The translations under genes were made by a program, and so were the position numbers. 64,000 nt of DNA from Homalodisca vitripennis. Lineage: Eukaryota > Arthropoda > Insecta > Hemiptera > Cicadellidae. The stretch covers positions 186,001 to 250,000 of the forward strand of contig NW_025776252.1 in assembly GCF_021130785.1 (NCBI RefSeq). The letters run 5' to 3'. Positions 33,252 through 47,375 of this stretch are shown piece after piece (position 1 is the stretch's first letter; each line of letters starts with the position of its first letter). The notes under the pieces are model-generated. The model did not search any database. It was not told where the DNA came from and was given only the letters and a program-made list of their open reading frames with translations.

Positions 33252-36200
33252 TTTAGTAAATAAGTAATATCCCCTGCCTTATGTTTTAATATTGAAGAAG
33301 TACTATTTTACAGAATATATGCGATTAATACGCAGATATAAAGCCCAAATTATGTATTTTACAAAAAAATAAAACATCAATCAAACCGTCCATTACTACA
33401 AATACTAAACATATAACGTATTCTATTTATTACATTTATTCCACCTAATAAAACAGGAAATTTAACAAAAATCAGTATCCATCTTGAACAAATATAAGAT
33501 GTAATATCAGCATAAACGCATTAGGCTCGCGGCAGTGCATGAGCATTTGTAAAGAAAATATTAACCGACTACAAAATACTTTTTGAAAAAGTAATAAAGT
33601 TTCTATATCTACAGTTTAAAAACAAAAAGTACGACATAACATGTTGTATACAAATAAAATCATCATTAGCATGTGTGATACTGATAAGTTAATTTAAACA
33701 AGCGTACCTAGTAGACTCGCGGCAATGCATCTAATACAAAAATGCGAAAAGTCTAATACATACATAACTACGATAATTTGTTAGATATCGTATATATCTA
33801 TAGATTTTTATTGAGAAAGTACCATTTAACACGTTTTTGTGAGTTTTATAATTTTCATATTGCCGTACAGGGATCTTCCACGTATTTAAGCAGCGTACTC
33901 GCGATTCTGCGCGATTGTAAATACTAGTATTACTAAATAAATGCCATACATAAATTTATTAATAACGGTGATTTTTTAACTATGCTGTCTGTTTACTACT
34001 TTTAAAACACAAATGATGGCAAAAACGCCATTTAGCGTTTGTTAATAAGTTTTTTCTCCGGTGATTCGAAAGCCGAATCAAACAGGTTGATTACCGATTT
34101 AGATATTCTGAATTAACCTTTTACACATAAATGTCATGAATCCTTTTAACTTACTTGAAAGATTTAGAATGGTTTTTAATCTTAACGTATATCAATAAAA
34201 TATTTATTGATATTATACCTGTTATTTATGAAATCTTTTATACCAAAAGTACTCTAGGCTTAATACGAAATTTTAAGTACTATAATTATTATAAATGTTT
34301 TATAATTGATAAAATTCAATATTTACACATTATATAGAATAATAAAAATAATTATAATTTATATTAAAGTACTTGCTAATAATAGTTTTTTTTTTATTTT
34401 CAATGCTCCAAATTGTGTGTACTTAGGGGCTTCAAAGTTAGGTCACGTCAACAGGACAAGAGATTTTAATAGTTGTGAGCATCATAAGTTCGGGACCTTT
34501 CATCTCTCAAGTGCTATCCTGAAGAACTAACAAGTTTTTAATTTAAAACATTTAATTGTCACGTACCAAAAAAGTGGATAAAATTTAAATACACATTTTG
34601 AAGATAGAATAAGTGTTACCATAAGGTGATGCTATCAACACCATCATTAAAAATTTCTTGCACAATAAAAGATAAATTGCATTAAATTACCTAATGGCTC
34701 TAAACACGCCTGCCAAAAAAAAGAATTTAATTTATTATTTTCCAGTGTGTACTCTGAGACAAAGAATGAAATAATACGTGTTATTAAGTTCTGATCTAAT
34801 GATTTATTTGTTTATATTAAGTAACCATTTGCTTCAATTTGGCATATAAACATGTCTTTATAAAGAATAAAGAGAAAGTCATATAATTTATAAACGATTT
34901 TTATTAATAATCTGTGTATATAATATTATTGCAAATTTGACCAACTTATTTACAAAAAAAAAAGAAAATAAAGAAAAACATTATCCATTGTGTGTAATAT
35001 GCAGTTATAAATAATGACTAAACCAAATTAGATCTGTCTAAGCAATTCTTCAGCTATTTTGTCATGCAAACCTAATCTTCAATAAAAAATTGCAAATCAT
35101 CAGATAATAAAACGATACTACCTACTTACTTATTTATCTTTGATGTTTATATACAGGTATGAGGAAACTTCGTAGGTTTAATTTAACAAATTAACCTTCT
35201 AATAATTTGTTTTATTGCCTTCTTAATATAATACAATTTACACATTTTAGGAGGTTTGGTTTATTCACTTCGGAATGTTCGATTTGATCTCTTCTTCATA
35301 AAGGGTACATAATATAACACAAATGCATCACATATAGGTAAAACATCACAACATATACTAGAATCCATATAAGAAACAGATCAAATTGCATATTTGATGG
35401 GTGTTAGTTATTGTTTTTATCAAAACACGGTGACAAATTTTGAATAAAATAATGTTATTGTTTAAAAGCAATATAAAAGCAAAAATAAAATTGTATTAGT
35501 TTGTTACAGGTATAAATGACTGTGTTTCTTGCCTTCTTCTTTGTGTAGATATTCTAAATGTAACATTTGTTTGCCTTAGGTAGTTTATAGCCAGTGGATA
35601 ATCCAGTGGACGTTTATATAGTATCATAAACTTCCGTGTTAATTACTTTTCAGTTTTGGTAGGTTGGTACTACCAGATTAGTTACATTAGTGTCACATCA
35701 TGAACTGAGATGTATGGAAATTAGTGAAATACTTTGTCAACTATTTATAAAAGGATTTGTAAATTAATATTTACAGGCAAACAGTTTTTCTAAATTTTGC
35801 AAAACAAGACATAATTTCAAGAGGCTTTATTAATATCATTATCGTTTGTCCAAAGATTACAAATGAAAGTAAAACAATATTTAATTAGGACAAAACGATA
35901 ACTAAACAACTCACTAGCAACAGTAAAAGAACTGTTATTTTATTTTATGAAAGTTACACTAATTTTTATGAATTTCAATTTACTTTCATCACGACGTTTA
36001 AAAAAATACCATTTGCATTTTGCAAAGCATTATTCTTCTTACAAAGGTATAGAATAATGTATAAACGGAAATAAGGAGGAAATGGAGGATGTATAAAAAG
36101 AGAAGGAATTATTGATATCGTGGGCGTTGGTATACATCTATAAAAAGAATTGGTAACCATTCATAAAGGTATTCTTTAGAGCTGAAAATATGCTTTCTGT

Positions 36201-37517
36201 GAATGCGTTAGTGACAATCTATATCTTTTTACAAATAAATTTATGCTGATATTTTTTCTTTTTCCAAAACGGTTATTTTATAAGACTAATGTAAAAATAT
36301 ATTCGTTAATTATCATCTTAATTCTAATATTTTGTTTACCTGTTACAGTTATTATTTAAGACATTATTTAAACAGAACTTTGGAAAAACTAATTGGAAGA
36401 AAGCGACATTCATATTAAATGGCGATAGTTTACTTTTTTGTTCTTACGTTAATGGAGGCGGGTAACTATATTGAATTCTGCCCACTTTTTTAGGAATAGA
36501 AGTTAGATAAATTTATTAAGCAACACTCTATAACAAATATTATATTTTTCCCAAGTTTAAAATTCCAGTAAGACAAAAATTTAGTAGCACGTAGGCTCTT
36601 ATCCAGAACTATATTGTAAAATATCACAATTGTTTTTTATATATGAGTCATTCAGTTGCTCTTTTAATAAAACCACCTGAATACCTAACGACCACTTTCA
36701 CTGCAGAACTGGCAAAAGTTACTAGGCATACAGTACTATACACTTTCAGTTTATTCAAAATTCGCTTAATATTGATTCTTCTTTGCTTAAGCTTCCAATT
36801 CTATCTCACACACGTAACAGGCTTGTTACAGAGTCTTCATACAATTAATTGGATTACTTTTAGGATACATTTTTCTCCACATTTGATTTTATCCATTAAC
36901 AATCAAATGAATAGGAAAAATTGGTAGTTATGCGTAAAAATTATTAAAGTTTCGGAAATATTAATGAACAATTAAAATATACATAGACACAGTCTTAAAT
37001 TATAAAATTTAGTTTTAGAGCAGGTCAACTAAAATTGGGCTGGTGATTGTATTTTTTTTTTTTTTTTTTTTTTTATTTAAATTTCATTATCTGTCATCCA
37101 AAAATTTTGTTTTAACAGGACAACTAAAATTTGGATTGACGAGTAATTTTATGTTTTAAAAATTCATAAAACTAATTAATAAAATAATTGATAACGAATT
37201 ACGAAGAAAATTCGTAAAACATGTTTGTTATTTATGTTTTGTTCGTAACAATGAAAGTATACCAAAAGGTACGACAGACTGGGTCAGCCTGGATTGACTT
37301 GAGTTCGCCCCGCAGTGGACAACATCCCGGACCGTAATGACTCTAAGTGACCATGCTAGCGGTTACCTTTCCTATTGATATACGGATACTTTAAATGAGT
37401 TTAGCGAGAAATCCAATACACCATCAAACTTAATGATTTGACACAATGAATGGTTAACTGCCTATCTAATAATAATATATTAACAATATAAATTATGGTT
37501 TCACGTTGTTGACAACA
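33251..37517. other. Gene-free stretch with a T tract
   Basis: Chance frames only (36643-36927 plus, 94 codons, hydrophobic, no motif). A 23 base T run lies at 37052-37074. It sits between two similar short direct units, 'caggtcaactaaaattgggctgg' type at 37021 and 'caggacaactaaaatttggattg' type at 37119, a minor local duplication. Confidence 0.4.
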
Positions 37518-37519
37518 TA

Positions 37520-38043
37520 CAGGGTGTAGCATAAGTAATCCGACAAACTTTTCAGGTGGTTTCCTCGTCAAAATAATGAGGGAAGCGCATATAAACATAT
37601 ATCCTGAAACACTCTACGGCTAGCAAAAGGTTTCGCCCAATTTTATGGAAAAGTCTTAGTTAAAAGGTATGCATTTTTATTACCCATTTAATGATATTAA
37701 TTTACTTCAAATATAATTAAAGCAAGTTTTTGTGATCAACATTTACATATTCCACCTGATATATCAGAAATGTGTGTGAGCTGACAGGTCTGAGACGTAT
37801 TTTCTTCAATATTTCAGTTTATTTACATAAAATAATGTAAATGTATCAAATATCTTTACTTCATATAAACATCAGTTTCGCTTTATTTATATCCTTTCCT
37901 AGAAAGTGGAAAAAATCTTTTACTAGCCGTAGCTCGCTAATAAAGCGTTTCTGGACATATTTTTTCATGTGCTTTTTTCATTATTTTGATTAGTTAGAGG
38001 AAACCACATGAAAAGTTTTTCGGGTCACTCTTGGGATACCCTG
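37520..38043. mobile_element. Non-autonomous CAGGGTG-ended element (MITE), TA-flanked
   Basis: The left end CAGGGTGTAGCATAAG (37520) and the right end, whose reverse complement reads CAGGGTATCCCAAGAGTGAC, are flanked by TA at 37518-37519 and 38044-38045. Inverted arms of about 110-125 bp share 'aaacttttca.gtggtttcctc', 'tcaaaataatga' and 'ctacggctag', with several indels. The ~280 bp middle is AT-rich without coding remnants. The terminal motif and TA target match the two transposase-bearing elements in this window, so it probably moved with a Tc1/mariner-type transposase of that kind. Confidence 0.82.
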
Positions 38044-38045
38044 TA

Positions 38046-40589
38046 TACAGTAATACTAAAAAAATAAAATCTTACAACGTGCTACAATACCGAACACTAT
38101 ATTTCGAGATTTAGTTCAAGAATTACATTACAAAAACAAATATTATTTTAAATTTTAGTGTAATGTCAATATTATTCTACACAAAATAAATAATCACATG
38201 ACCTTCTACCCCGTTTGAAAACCCTGTAAATATATTCAATTTTAATCAAGACCATATTTTACCACGGAGGGGACAACAAAAATTAGGGCTCTATGTCATT
38301 TTAACGTGGCATGTTAGTACTCATATTGTAAAAGAACATTCCTCGAAAACGCCATCCAACTGCGTAATTACCTGTGTGTATCGTTCACAGTATGTCAACT
38401 AAAGGAAAACATAGCTTTCTTATTTGAAGACATATTATATTGTTTTGAATAGTAAATAAATTGATTATTTATAAGTACTTTTTTAATTAGATGTTAATTG
38501 TTTCTTAAACTTTGGAAAAGATCAGATTGAAGATAACATAATATAGTGCTGGTGATTTTTTTGTATTTTCGAATAATGTAAATTCTTTGAAAAACATTCA
38601 GTGCTTCTCTCAATTCTTCTATCTTCAAAAGTTAACTACAAAGAACATAATTGATATGTCCTATTGTAGTGTTGACTGTAATTGACACAAATGCGTGATG
38701 GATATGCCAACGCTACAACCACAACAAACTGGTTAACGACCGCGCTAATCAAGTTAGGTTAGCTGGTTTATATATCATAGTATACCACAACGGCTCTTTA
38801 TGAATAACTTACAAAATATACTCTCAAATAATACAAAAAAATCTTTTTTGAGAGTAAGTGTATCCCCGAAAAAGTAGACATGTATTGGTGTTTTGTTGTT
38901 AAATAATTACTTCTAAAATTTTTAAAATACAGAAAACTACTTTAAAAATAATCAGCACTTGAAGACTCTATTTCAGAATATTTGATTTTATCATGGATAA
39001 ATGTTTGTTAATTGACGTATCTCTTCCTGGTGCATTTTCACATTTAACCAGGTTTAGTTCTTATATTGTTATTAAGCATGTTATTTAGGTGGATATTTTA
39101 CCTCTTGTTTTTTTTATATTTAAATGGAAATAAAAAAATCACTTATAGGTGAAAATTTTTATTCAAGTGTTTGTATCTACAACGTACAGTTCCTACGACA
39201 TATTTCCGTTGGAAGTATTATTCTTGTGATTAGAGTGTCCGTTAAAATGGGATTTAAATTATATTCCTATTTTTTCTAGGGAGTATCCGTACAAAGAATA
39301 AATTTAATGTTATATGTTAGGTCCGTTTTATTTTTATCTTATAAAGCTCTTCCTGGCACTTTTACCAACGCACGGTCGTACAGAACATGTGCAAATATGT
39401 GCCACCACGTCAGGATGTAGTAAACGTTTTGCAATTTATTTCCAATTATTATTAATTATATTTAGGCTTATTTCAGTCACTGTATATTGTTCTTCTAATT
39501 TTAAATAGAATTATTAAATAACTTATAAAAATTAATGTATAAAAAATATGCCTTATAAAGATAATAAAAAAAGAACCTTAGAACAGTTCTCTATTCGAGA
39601 CCCAGGAGAGCCTTTTTAAATCCGTCCCGATGACCAACCATTTCCCCGCCAGTCCAAATATTTAAATATATGGCTTAAGAATTGGTACATTGGTCTAAGG
39701 AAAACTATTGATTTGAAGGCCAAAGATAAAATAATAGTCCATCAATTTTTTTGCCGTCTCTGCAATAAATCTTTTGTTACTTTGTTTCCTAATACCTGTT
39801 CTATAGGTTTATTAATAATAATGACGTACCATTAGTTATAAATAATTCCTAATAATATTTATTTTAATAGTACCCAAGGCTATTGACAACAAGGAATACA
39901 AAATATATTGTTTATCACCAAAATTAAGATTATACATATAATATTAGTCTATAAGACAACGGCTGACTGGAAACAAGGAACAGAGATCTCATTCAAAATA
40001 ACAAGATTCGGGTTTTTAATAACCAGAAGAGTTTAAATGTTGAAACATATACTCCTGATTTCATCTAAGACGAATGATAATCTAGTTTAAACAACCATCA
40101 TTGGTTTATCCTCGAAATGAAGAGAAAGTTGGAAACTAAACAAATGTGTACTTGATTTTGATTTGAATGTTCTATACAACGTTCTCAGCCATAGGGAATT
40201 GGTTTGCAGCATTAAATAGAAGTTTGCACAAAGAAGATTAATGGCGAATTTTTAAACGAAATAATAAACAGCTAATGACATGTTTTTAAATAATTTTAAA
40301 TTTATTTTTTAATGTATTAAAACCATGTATTAAAAACTAATGGACACATTTCGACTTGTGTTAAAACTCTTTTATGTTCCCTTGCAAAATGTACATGAAA
40401 AAATTTTTCTTAAAAAGTACCTACCTATTTTTTATACTGGAGGGTTAAAATTCTTGTGTTTTAATAAATATTTTTAAACTAACATGTTAACTAAGTGGAG
40501 TTAACATGAAAAATAAAAAAAAACCTTAATAGCGAAAACTGCGTGCGTAATAACAATGAAAAACGTGTAATACCTGTGGGTACTTGTAA
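38046..40589. other. Gene-free stretch
   Basis: No feature recognised. The frame at 39314-39508 (plus) is short and lacks motifs. Confidence 0.4.
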
Positions 40590-40591
40590 TA

Positions 40592-41164
40592 CAGGGTGAG
40601 TGGCTCTTGGTGTGACAATTGATTTTTTTTTGCGTTGTAATGCAATTGTAAATATGATACAATGGCGGTTATAAAAAGTCTAACTCCAAAAATTTGGTTT
40701 TGAAATGAATTATTTTAGTTTTTCTAAAAAACCCGTGTTTTCGTACATGAATCTGATATTTCTCAGCAACGTATAGACATATGTTAGCAAACTACATAAT
40801 TTTTAGATTCTCCGTTAAATTTCCAATTTGAAAAAGTTATCGGTTAAAACGGTAAGAAAAGAAAAATTAAGCTTCAGGTCGATTCAAATGGCAAAGTTAC
40901 TAAGTTTCAGATAAACTGAAATATCATTGAGCCCCATCTTTTTAACCACACCCTGTACACAAGAATGTGTCAAGTGGTATTAAAAAACTTTGCCATTTAA
41001 TAGGCTTTAAAATGATATGCCATATGACCATAGTTAAGTATTCGGATACATACTTTTATCAGTTTGAATATTTAAAAACATGCAAGCTACAAACAAGATT
41101 AAAACAATTTAATAACAACTGTACTTAATTTTTATGTTTTATGAAACTGCCTCATAAAACAAGG
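40592..41164 (+). repeat. Left inverted repeat of the 40592-43119 element
   Basis: Matched by the reverse complement of 42553-43119. Contains the nested unit 40592-40955, bounded by CAGGGTG and CACCCTG with TA on each side. Confidence 0.88.
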
Positions 41165-41394
41165 AATTGAAGATTACAAAAAAGTAAAGCAGTTTAAAAT
41201 AATTTGTGGATGCTAGTTACGGATTAATGGTCACATCCTTTATCAATGATTTATTTAATTTCTTATCTTATCACTTTTACCAGTATTATTGTACATTCAT
41301 TCCTTATCTTGTTTTATAAGACCAGTATCCACATAAATTACTTCTACCTCCAATAAACTATTTTTCTGTTCAATTTAGTCAAGTGTAGGCTGCC

Positions 41395-42346
41395 ATGGAG
41401 TTCACTACTCGAGAATACGCTGATATGCACTTTATTTACGGGTTTTTTGATGGAGATGCGCGTGGTGCCCAAAGAGAGTATCAAGCTCTAATAAATAAAT
41501 AAGCTCGCTACCCTGATCGCCGACTTCCAAGTCATTCTGTGTTCTCAAGACTCCATCAACGTCTTGTGGAGGAGGTACAGTTCACAAAAGACCTAACGAA
41601 GTAGGACACATTGTTCATGATGTAGGATTAGATGAAGTAGTTCTAAAATTCAGTTCGGGAATCATAGTAGTAGACAACTTGCTAGAGTCGTAGGTGTATC
41701 ACAATGGAAGGTTTTGGACATTTTGCATAAGAATAAGTTCCATCCATACCATTGTACGCCCTGTTCAAGGTCTGAAAGCAACTGATTATGCTCCTAGAGT
41801 ACAAATCACCCACACCGGACAAGGGAACAATCCTTTCAAACGCGTTTTAGTATTATTTGGCGTTTTGGGGTCGAGTCTTAGGCGACCAATTGATTGGCCC
41901 TCACATATTTGATGGAACTGTAAATGGAACAAACTACTTAGATTTTTTTCAATACGACCTACTTAACCTTCTAGATGGTTTGAACAATGTTGAAAGAGAC
42001 GAGCTTATATTCCAGCAGGATGGAGCCTCTCCACATTTTAATGCAACAGTACGTCAATGGCTGACTGAAAACTATCCCGAGTGGATTGGACGGGGGGGAA
42101 CTGTCACATGGCCTGCCCGATCTCCCGACCTTACACCTACGGACTTTTTTGTGTGGGGTTTTTTTAAGCAGGAAGTTTATTCCACCCCAGTAAACTCAGA
42201 AGAAGAATTACGAGGCAGAATTGGTCTGGCTGCTCAAAGGCTTCGGGAAAAAACTGTCTTTTAAAATGACCGTAGGAGCAATGAGAAAGCGAGCAAGAGC
42301 TTGTGTGAGAAAAGAAGGTCGCCATTTTGAGAATGAACTGCAATGA
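41395..42346 (+). pseudogene. DDE transposase relic, IS630-Tc1-mariner superfamily
   Basis: ATG 41395 starts MEFTTREYADMHFIYGFFDG, the N-terminal helix of this family, ending at an in-frame TAA after ALINK. Later frames give VQGLKATDYAPRVQ, then, after what looks like a deletion of about 60 codons that removes the first catalytic D, VLGDQLIGPHIFDGTVNGTNY, FQQDGASPHF (second D) and WPARSPDLTPTDFFVWGFF (third D). There are 40 residues between the second and third D, one fewer than in the 15750-16865 gene, so the two are different families. The C terminus (AMRKRARACVRKEGRHFE) is reached after another frameshift near 42262, with a stop at 42346. At least four lesions make it non-functional. Confidence 0.82.
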
Positions 42347-42552
42347 TTTTACTTTTAATGTTTTGTGTTTCATGATGTATTCTAATTTTCATTTACCTTA
42401 TTGATAATTGATTAAATTTCCATTATTAAATATCTTTACTAATGCTCAAAAATTATGTTTATTATACCGTCCTATGACTACTCAGTGTTAACCTTTAACC
42501 TATACAGATTTTTTTTTTAATGGCAAAACACCTAAATAGTTGGTATGGCATA

Positions 42553-43119
42553 CCTTGTTTCATAAGGCAGTTTTATAAAACATAAAAATTAAGTGCAGTT
42601 GTTATTAAATTGTTTAAAATCTTTTGTAGCTTGCATGTTTTTTTAATATTCAAACCAATAAAATTAGGTAACCGAATACTTAACTATGGTCATATGGAAT
42701 ATCATTTTAAAGCCTATTAAATGGCAAAGTTTTTAATATCACTTGACACATTCTTGTGTACAGGGTGTGGTAAAAAGATGGGGTTCAATGACGTTTCAGT
42801 TTTTCTGAATCTTAACAACTTTGCCATTTGAATTCGACCTGAAGCTTAATTTATTTTCTTAATGTTTTAACCGACAACTTTTTCAAAATGAAAATTTAAA
42901 CGGAGAATCTAAAAATTATGTAGTTTGCTCACATATGTCTATACGTTGCTGAGAAATATCAGATTCATGTACGAAAACACGGGTTTTGTAGAAAAACTGA
43001 AAATAATTCATTTCAGACCTAATTTTTGGAGTTAAACTTTTTTTATAACCGCCATTGTATCATATTTACATTGCATTATAACCCAAAAAATTTTGTCACA
43101 CCAAGAGCCACTCACCCTG
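42553..43119 (-). repeat. Right inverted repeat of the 40592-43119 element
   Basis: Partner of 40592-41164 at roughly 90 percent identity by eye. The nested unit here is 42761-43119. Confidence 0.88.
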
Positions 43120-43121
43120 TA

Positions 43122-46100
43122 TAAATGAAACATTCCCATGCACCTTTAATTACATTGTTTTCTATTCTTAGATATTAAACAAGTGAATATATTTCAAGGA
43201 AAATCATAAAAAAAAATTATTGCAGTCTGAGAAGATACAAAATACTTAAATAATACAATATGTATCACACAAGGCCTTTCAACATCAAAAAAACCATACT
43301 CGGGTTGAAGTCTGCCAAAAAAGTGGCAAAATACACTGTTAGCTAGGCATGCTCAACTCCATGGCAACAAATCTAGGCCATGTAGTGTAAAGAATTTGAT
43401 TTCCAAAATATTTTTGCACAATCTGCAGTTATAAAACAATGTTTTTAGTGTTGAAAAATATGATAACTATCCGCTGTAATTTACACGCGTCATTAAAAAA
43501 AAGATATTTTTAAAGTAGTTATCGCGTAAGGCTTATTTAATTTTAATCATTCCGTAAATTGTTTTTGCGCAGTTACGTCAGCTAAGGGGAATTTTTATAG
43601 TTACTCAGAACACAATATAAGTCTAGATTGAACTAACTAAATGTCTGTATATTAATGTACTAAAAATATTTAGTAATAGTATTATATAACTCGTAATAGA
43701 GTTAGTTTCTTTGAAAACCTCTAACCATTTCACGAATTAGTGGTATTATTTGAATACACTGAAAGTTAAGGAAATAAACGTACATACTGATGGCAATAAA
43801 GTATGCAAATCTTGAGATAGTGATAATCTGGCTGAAGGAAAGAGTTACAGCAAGAACGGGAATAACATGACACAAAACACGGCTAGAAAATTGCATTACC
43901 ATATATCTGACCTAACGATACCTAAAAAAACTCCATTATACTAATTTGCATTATGCGTTATTATCAAAGACATTATTTCTTCTTCCACAAAACTATTATG
44001 TCCTTGAATTTAGTATCCGAAATTTATTACTTTAATAAATTTAATGTTTGGATATAATAAAAAGTATATTATACTAAAATAAGAATCGTACCACAATTTT
44101 TCCTTATATATTCTTATTGCAGGTAACCCTAAATTTAATTTAATACCATAGAATTTAGCTGCACATGACCAAAAATCTTCTTTAGATATTATTTGTTACC
44201 GAAATGAAAACGTTAAATTCGTTAAAACGTTAAACGGAATAAACAACTTTTAAACAATATGAATAAAATTACATAAAATTTAACATATTGTGGCATAATA
44301 GCACATGTAGTATAACTCTCCGTTACAAATGTAGGGTAATATTTTTATCTATAGACTTTAAAATATTTCATGGAACGTAGTCAAGAATAAGTTCTATGTA
44401 GTTACATGTTCGTCCATGGTATTTTTTGCTATTGAGACCTATCACTTCATACATATATACATTTTTATATGATATTATGTCTTTATTTGTGTCTATATAG
44501 CAGCTGAAGAATAAAATGAACTATAAACCTGAAATTTGTCATGTAACCTAAGAGAAGCGTATTATGAGACACGTAGATCGGTATAATCTTACATTTTGGG
44601 AAGTGTGTGAGCTGTTTACATCTTTCAGTAAAGAAGATTAAAGATTATCATGAAATCAACTTAATCTTCACAGTAAAAATAATCACAAAAATTCATTAGA
44701 CTACTCTAAAGTGTTTAAGTAATATTTACAGTTAATTAATTTTAGGTGACTTACAATAATAAAAACGTGAGTTTTTACTTATAAAATATCACTATATGCC
44801 AAACTTAATCATGTATAACCAATTAAACTCTTTATTTGTACTTCTAAAACGTTAAGTACATGACATAATTATAGAGTATTACGCAAATAAATAATGAAGT
44901 TAAATTACAAGTTTCGTCTCAGTTAAAATGCAGCATTGTTACCAAAGAACGTTTCCAGATAATTAATTGTTATTAGCATAAAATTACAGTTTCAGAACAA
45001 AGTCACTTTTACTATGGAACTCATAATCAAAACAGAGGGTAAATTGCGACTTAGTTAAATCAAAACTATATGGCTGTAAATAAATTAGCAATTTACCGCA
45101 CAAAATGTGGTTAAATATTCTGTTACATTAAAATAAGCACTGAAGTTTACTTAATCAATTCAATCTCATGCACTTGAAGCTTTGTTTGAAACTACTGTTT
45201 TAATAATTAAAGCAACATTTAAACGTAGTAATGGTGAAAACATAAATGTGTTGTGCTAATCCACGTGAAACAATAAGCTTGAAAACTGAGGGATAACTTA
45301 AGCATGCCTGTGGATATTGCGTCAGCGAGAGCAGGAGCAGTATTACTCAACGCGAGATTCAAAAGTATGCACGCCATTCCGGTTCCTGGCTCTCTCTCAC
45401 CCAGTTAAGTTTAAAGTTTGTTTATTATAACCCAAAATAACTTCAGTGTATTAGTTCTATTTTCATGTAATGGTTAATTAGTTTTTTTTATAGAATAAAT
45501 TTAATTAATATTAGTCAAGTCTATGGAAAGATGGAAATTTGTATTTACCGTTATACAAATATAAATCGTAACCATTCAATTATTTTTTACACTCAAATTA
45601 AGAATTATATGTAAACAGTATTGTTTAGAATACAATATTTTAATAAATACAATTTCCAAGTTTAAGTGAATATGTATTAACTTTTTATATCCCTACCTTT
45701 TAGATATTTATAATGAAAGTTTCATTAAAGAAAGCATATTTTTACAATAGAATAATTTAGATTTAAATAGTTTTGGTGTTTTCGACAAGTTCAAATTATG
45801 TTTGATAATATTTACTAAAGACACGATTAGTATTATTACACACGATAAATTTTATTATATTTCACATTTTTTATAAAATCGTTTAGAGTAAAATGTAAAA
45901 CATTTAATAAATCCCAGACTATTTTGGGATCAAGATATATAATTGAACTAAAGTTGTTCTACCTCAGTACCCTGGAGAGCAAAGCAGATGGCTGTTTAAA
46001 TAATAACAAGCTTACATCTCTTCTCCCTCGTTAACCAAATATTTTCTATCGATTAGTGCTTGTATTTGTAAATACAACTCCTATTTACAACGGATTTACC

Positions 46101-47105
46101 ACACAAATACTACTGCAGAGATCACAGAGTAATTTGGAACTTACGCGTATTTAGATTGTCTAGACATAATAAATAATTAAGAACAATGTAAGATTCACAA
46201 ATTTTATGAAAACTGTGTTTGTCAGGGTCTTTCCACGGAACCTAAATTATATTTTTTGATCTTAACCTGACTTTGGAAGATATTTCCTCAGACCTACAAC
46301 AATTTTTTACTTGACCAAATAAATATTTTTATAAAAACAAATGCATACGGAAAACTTCAAGTACATACCCAATAGTGATCTATTTTATAATAAGGTTAAT
46401 CCATGTATATGAAACAGTTACTGTTACTTGTGCTAGTGGGGCTGAGTAGTTTTATAATTACAAAAACAAAATATAGTTTTTTAAAATAGATGACAATCTG
46501 TGTGTCATTTTTACTAATTTAGTAACCATAATTTCAGTATTCTGTTTTTTTAAGGCGCGACAGTGGGTATTGAGGTAATTTATCTCAGACTGCCTCTGCT
46601 TCAGTGGTAAATATTTTTTTCATGATACAATAACATATATACAATCGAGCTCAATGCATTTATTAACAAACTAAGTCGCGTATGATGAAACATGTGTAGT
46701 AACATGTATGTGTATACGTGTATATAGAATAAAAAAGATGAAATAGAGCATGATATATGAACTCTCATAAATTAAAACGTGTACAATCAATTTGCGAGAG
46801 AATCGGTTATCTCAGAGTGTAGACGTCTAGTTTTCAAAACCACAAGCGTTTGCAGAGTTATCTATATATGATGTGTCTCGTGCATAAAAAGGTAAACAGA
46901 AGTAGCTTTTCTGTGTAATTGTCCATTCATCCATACCTTGTGTAGGCATGTCAAAGAAAAATGGAATTAGTATTTTTAGCATTTCTATTACCTCTTTTTA
47001 TCACTAATTTTTCCAGATAATATGCGGACAAAATTACATAAATTAAATATTTTCAGCCCTTTGGCTAATAGATTTTAGTAAGGATGACCCGTTAAATAAA
47101 TGAAT
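43122..47105. other. Gene-free stretch
   Basis: Only chance frames. A slightly GC-richer patch at 45310-45420 (around 'gcgtcagcgagagcaggagc') has no recognised motif. Confidence 0.4.
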
Positions 47106-47109
47106 AACA

Positions 47110-47375
47110 AATTATTTTATTGCCTTCATTTTGTGTAAAAAACCTATACGCAAATGTATTTCGTGACTTAAATTTTGACAGAAATTGTCAGACCAAACAG
47201 ATTTTAATACATTGGCCTGACATGTTTTAACATAAGACATATTCAATTTTGAATCTTGGCAGTTTAGTTTTAATTTCCTGCGGACTATGATCGGGAACAG
47301 ATTTTATCCCATTATCTCTAGTTTTAAGTATTGAAAATAGATTACAATTTATGCTGGATAGGTTACAGGATTTCA
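47110..47375. repeat. Diverged dispersed repeat, copy 2
   Basis: Partner of 31580-31870 in the same orientation, with many substitutions and short gaps. No coding potential. Confidence 0.55.

Larger units (their letters stand above)
40592..43119. mobile_element. Tc1/mariner-superfamily transposon with ~570 bp composite inverted repeats
   Basis: Starts CAGGGTGAGTGGCTCTTGG at 40592 and ends with its reverse complement at 43119. TA flanks both sides (40590-40591, 43120-43121). Inverted repeats run 40592-41164 and 42553-43119. Each repeat has a second CAGGGTG/CACCCTG terminus inside it: 40592-40955 ends ...CACCCTG followed by TA, and 42761-43119 begins TA-CAGGGTGTGG. So each arm is a self-bounded ~360 bp unit followed by a further ~205 bp of inverted repeat. 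The transposase relic is at 41395-42346. Confidence 0.88.

Noticed and set aside
36643..36927. 94-codon plus-strand frame
   Set aside because: Leucine/isoleucine-rich AT composition without start context or motif.
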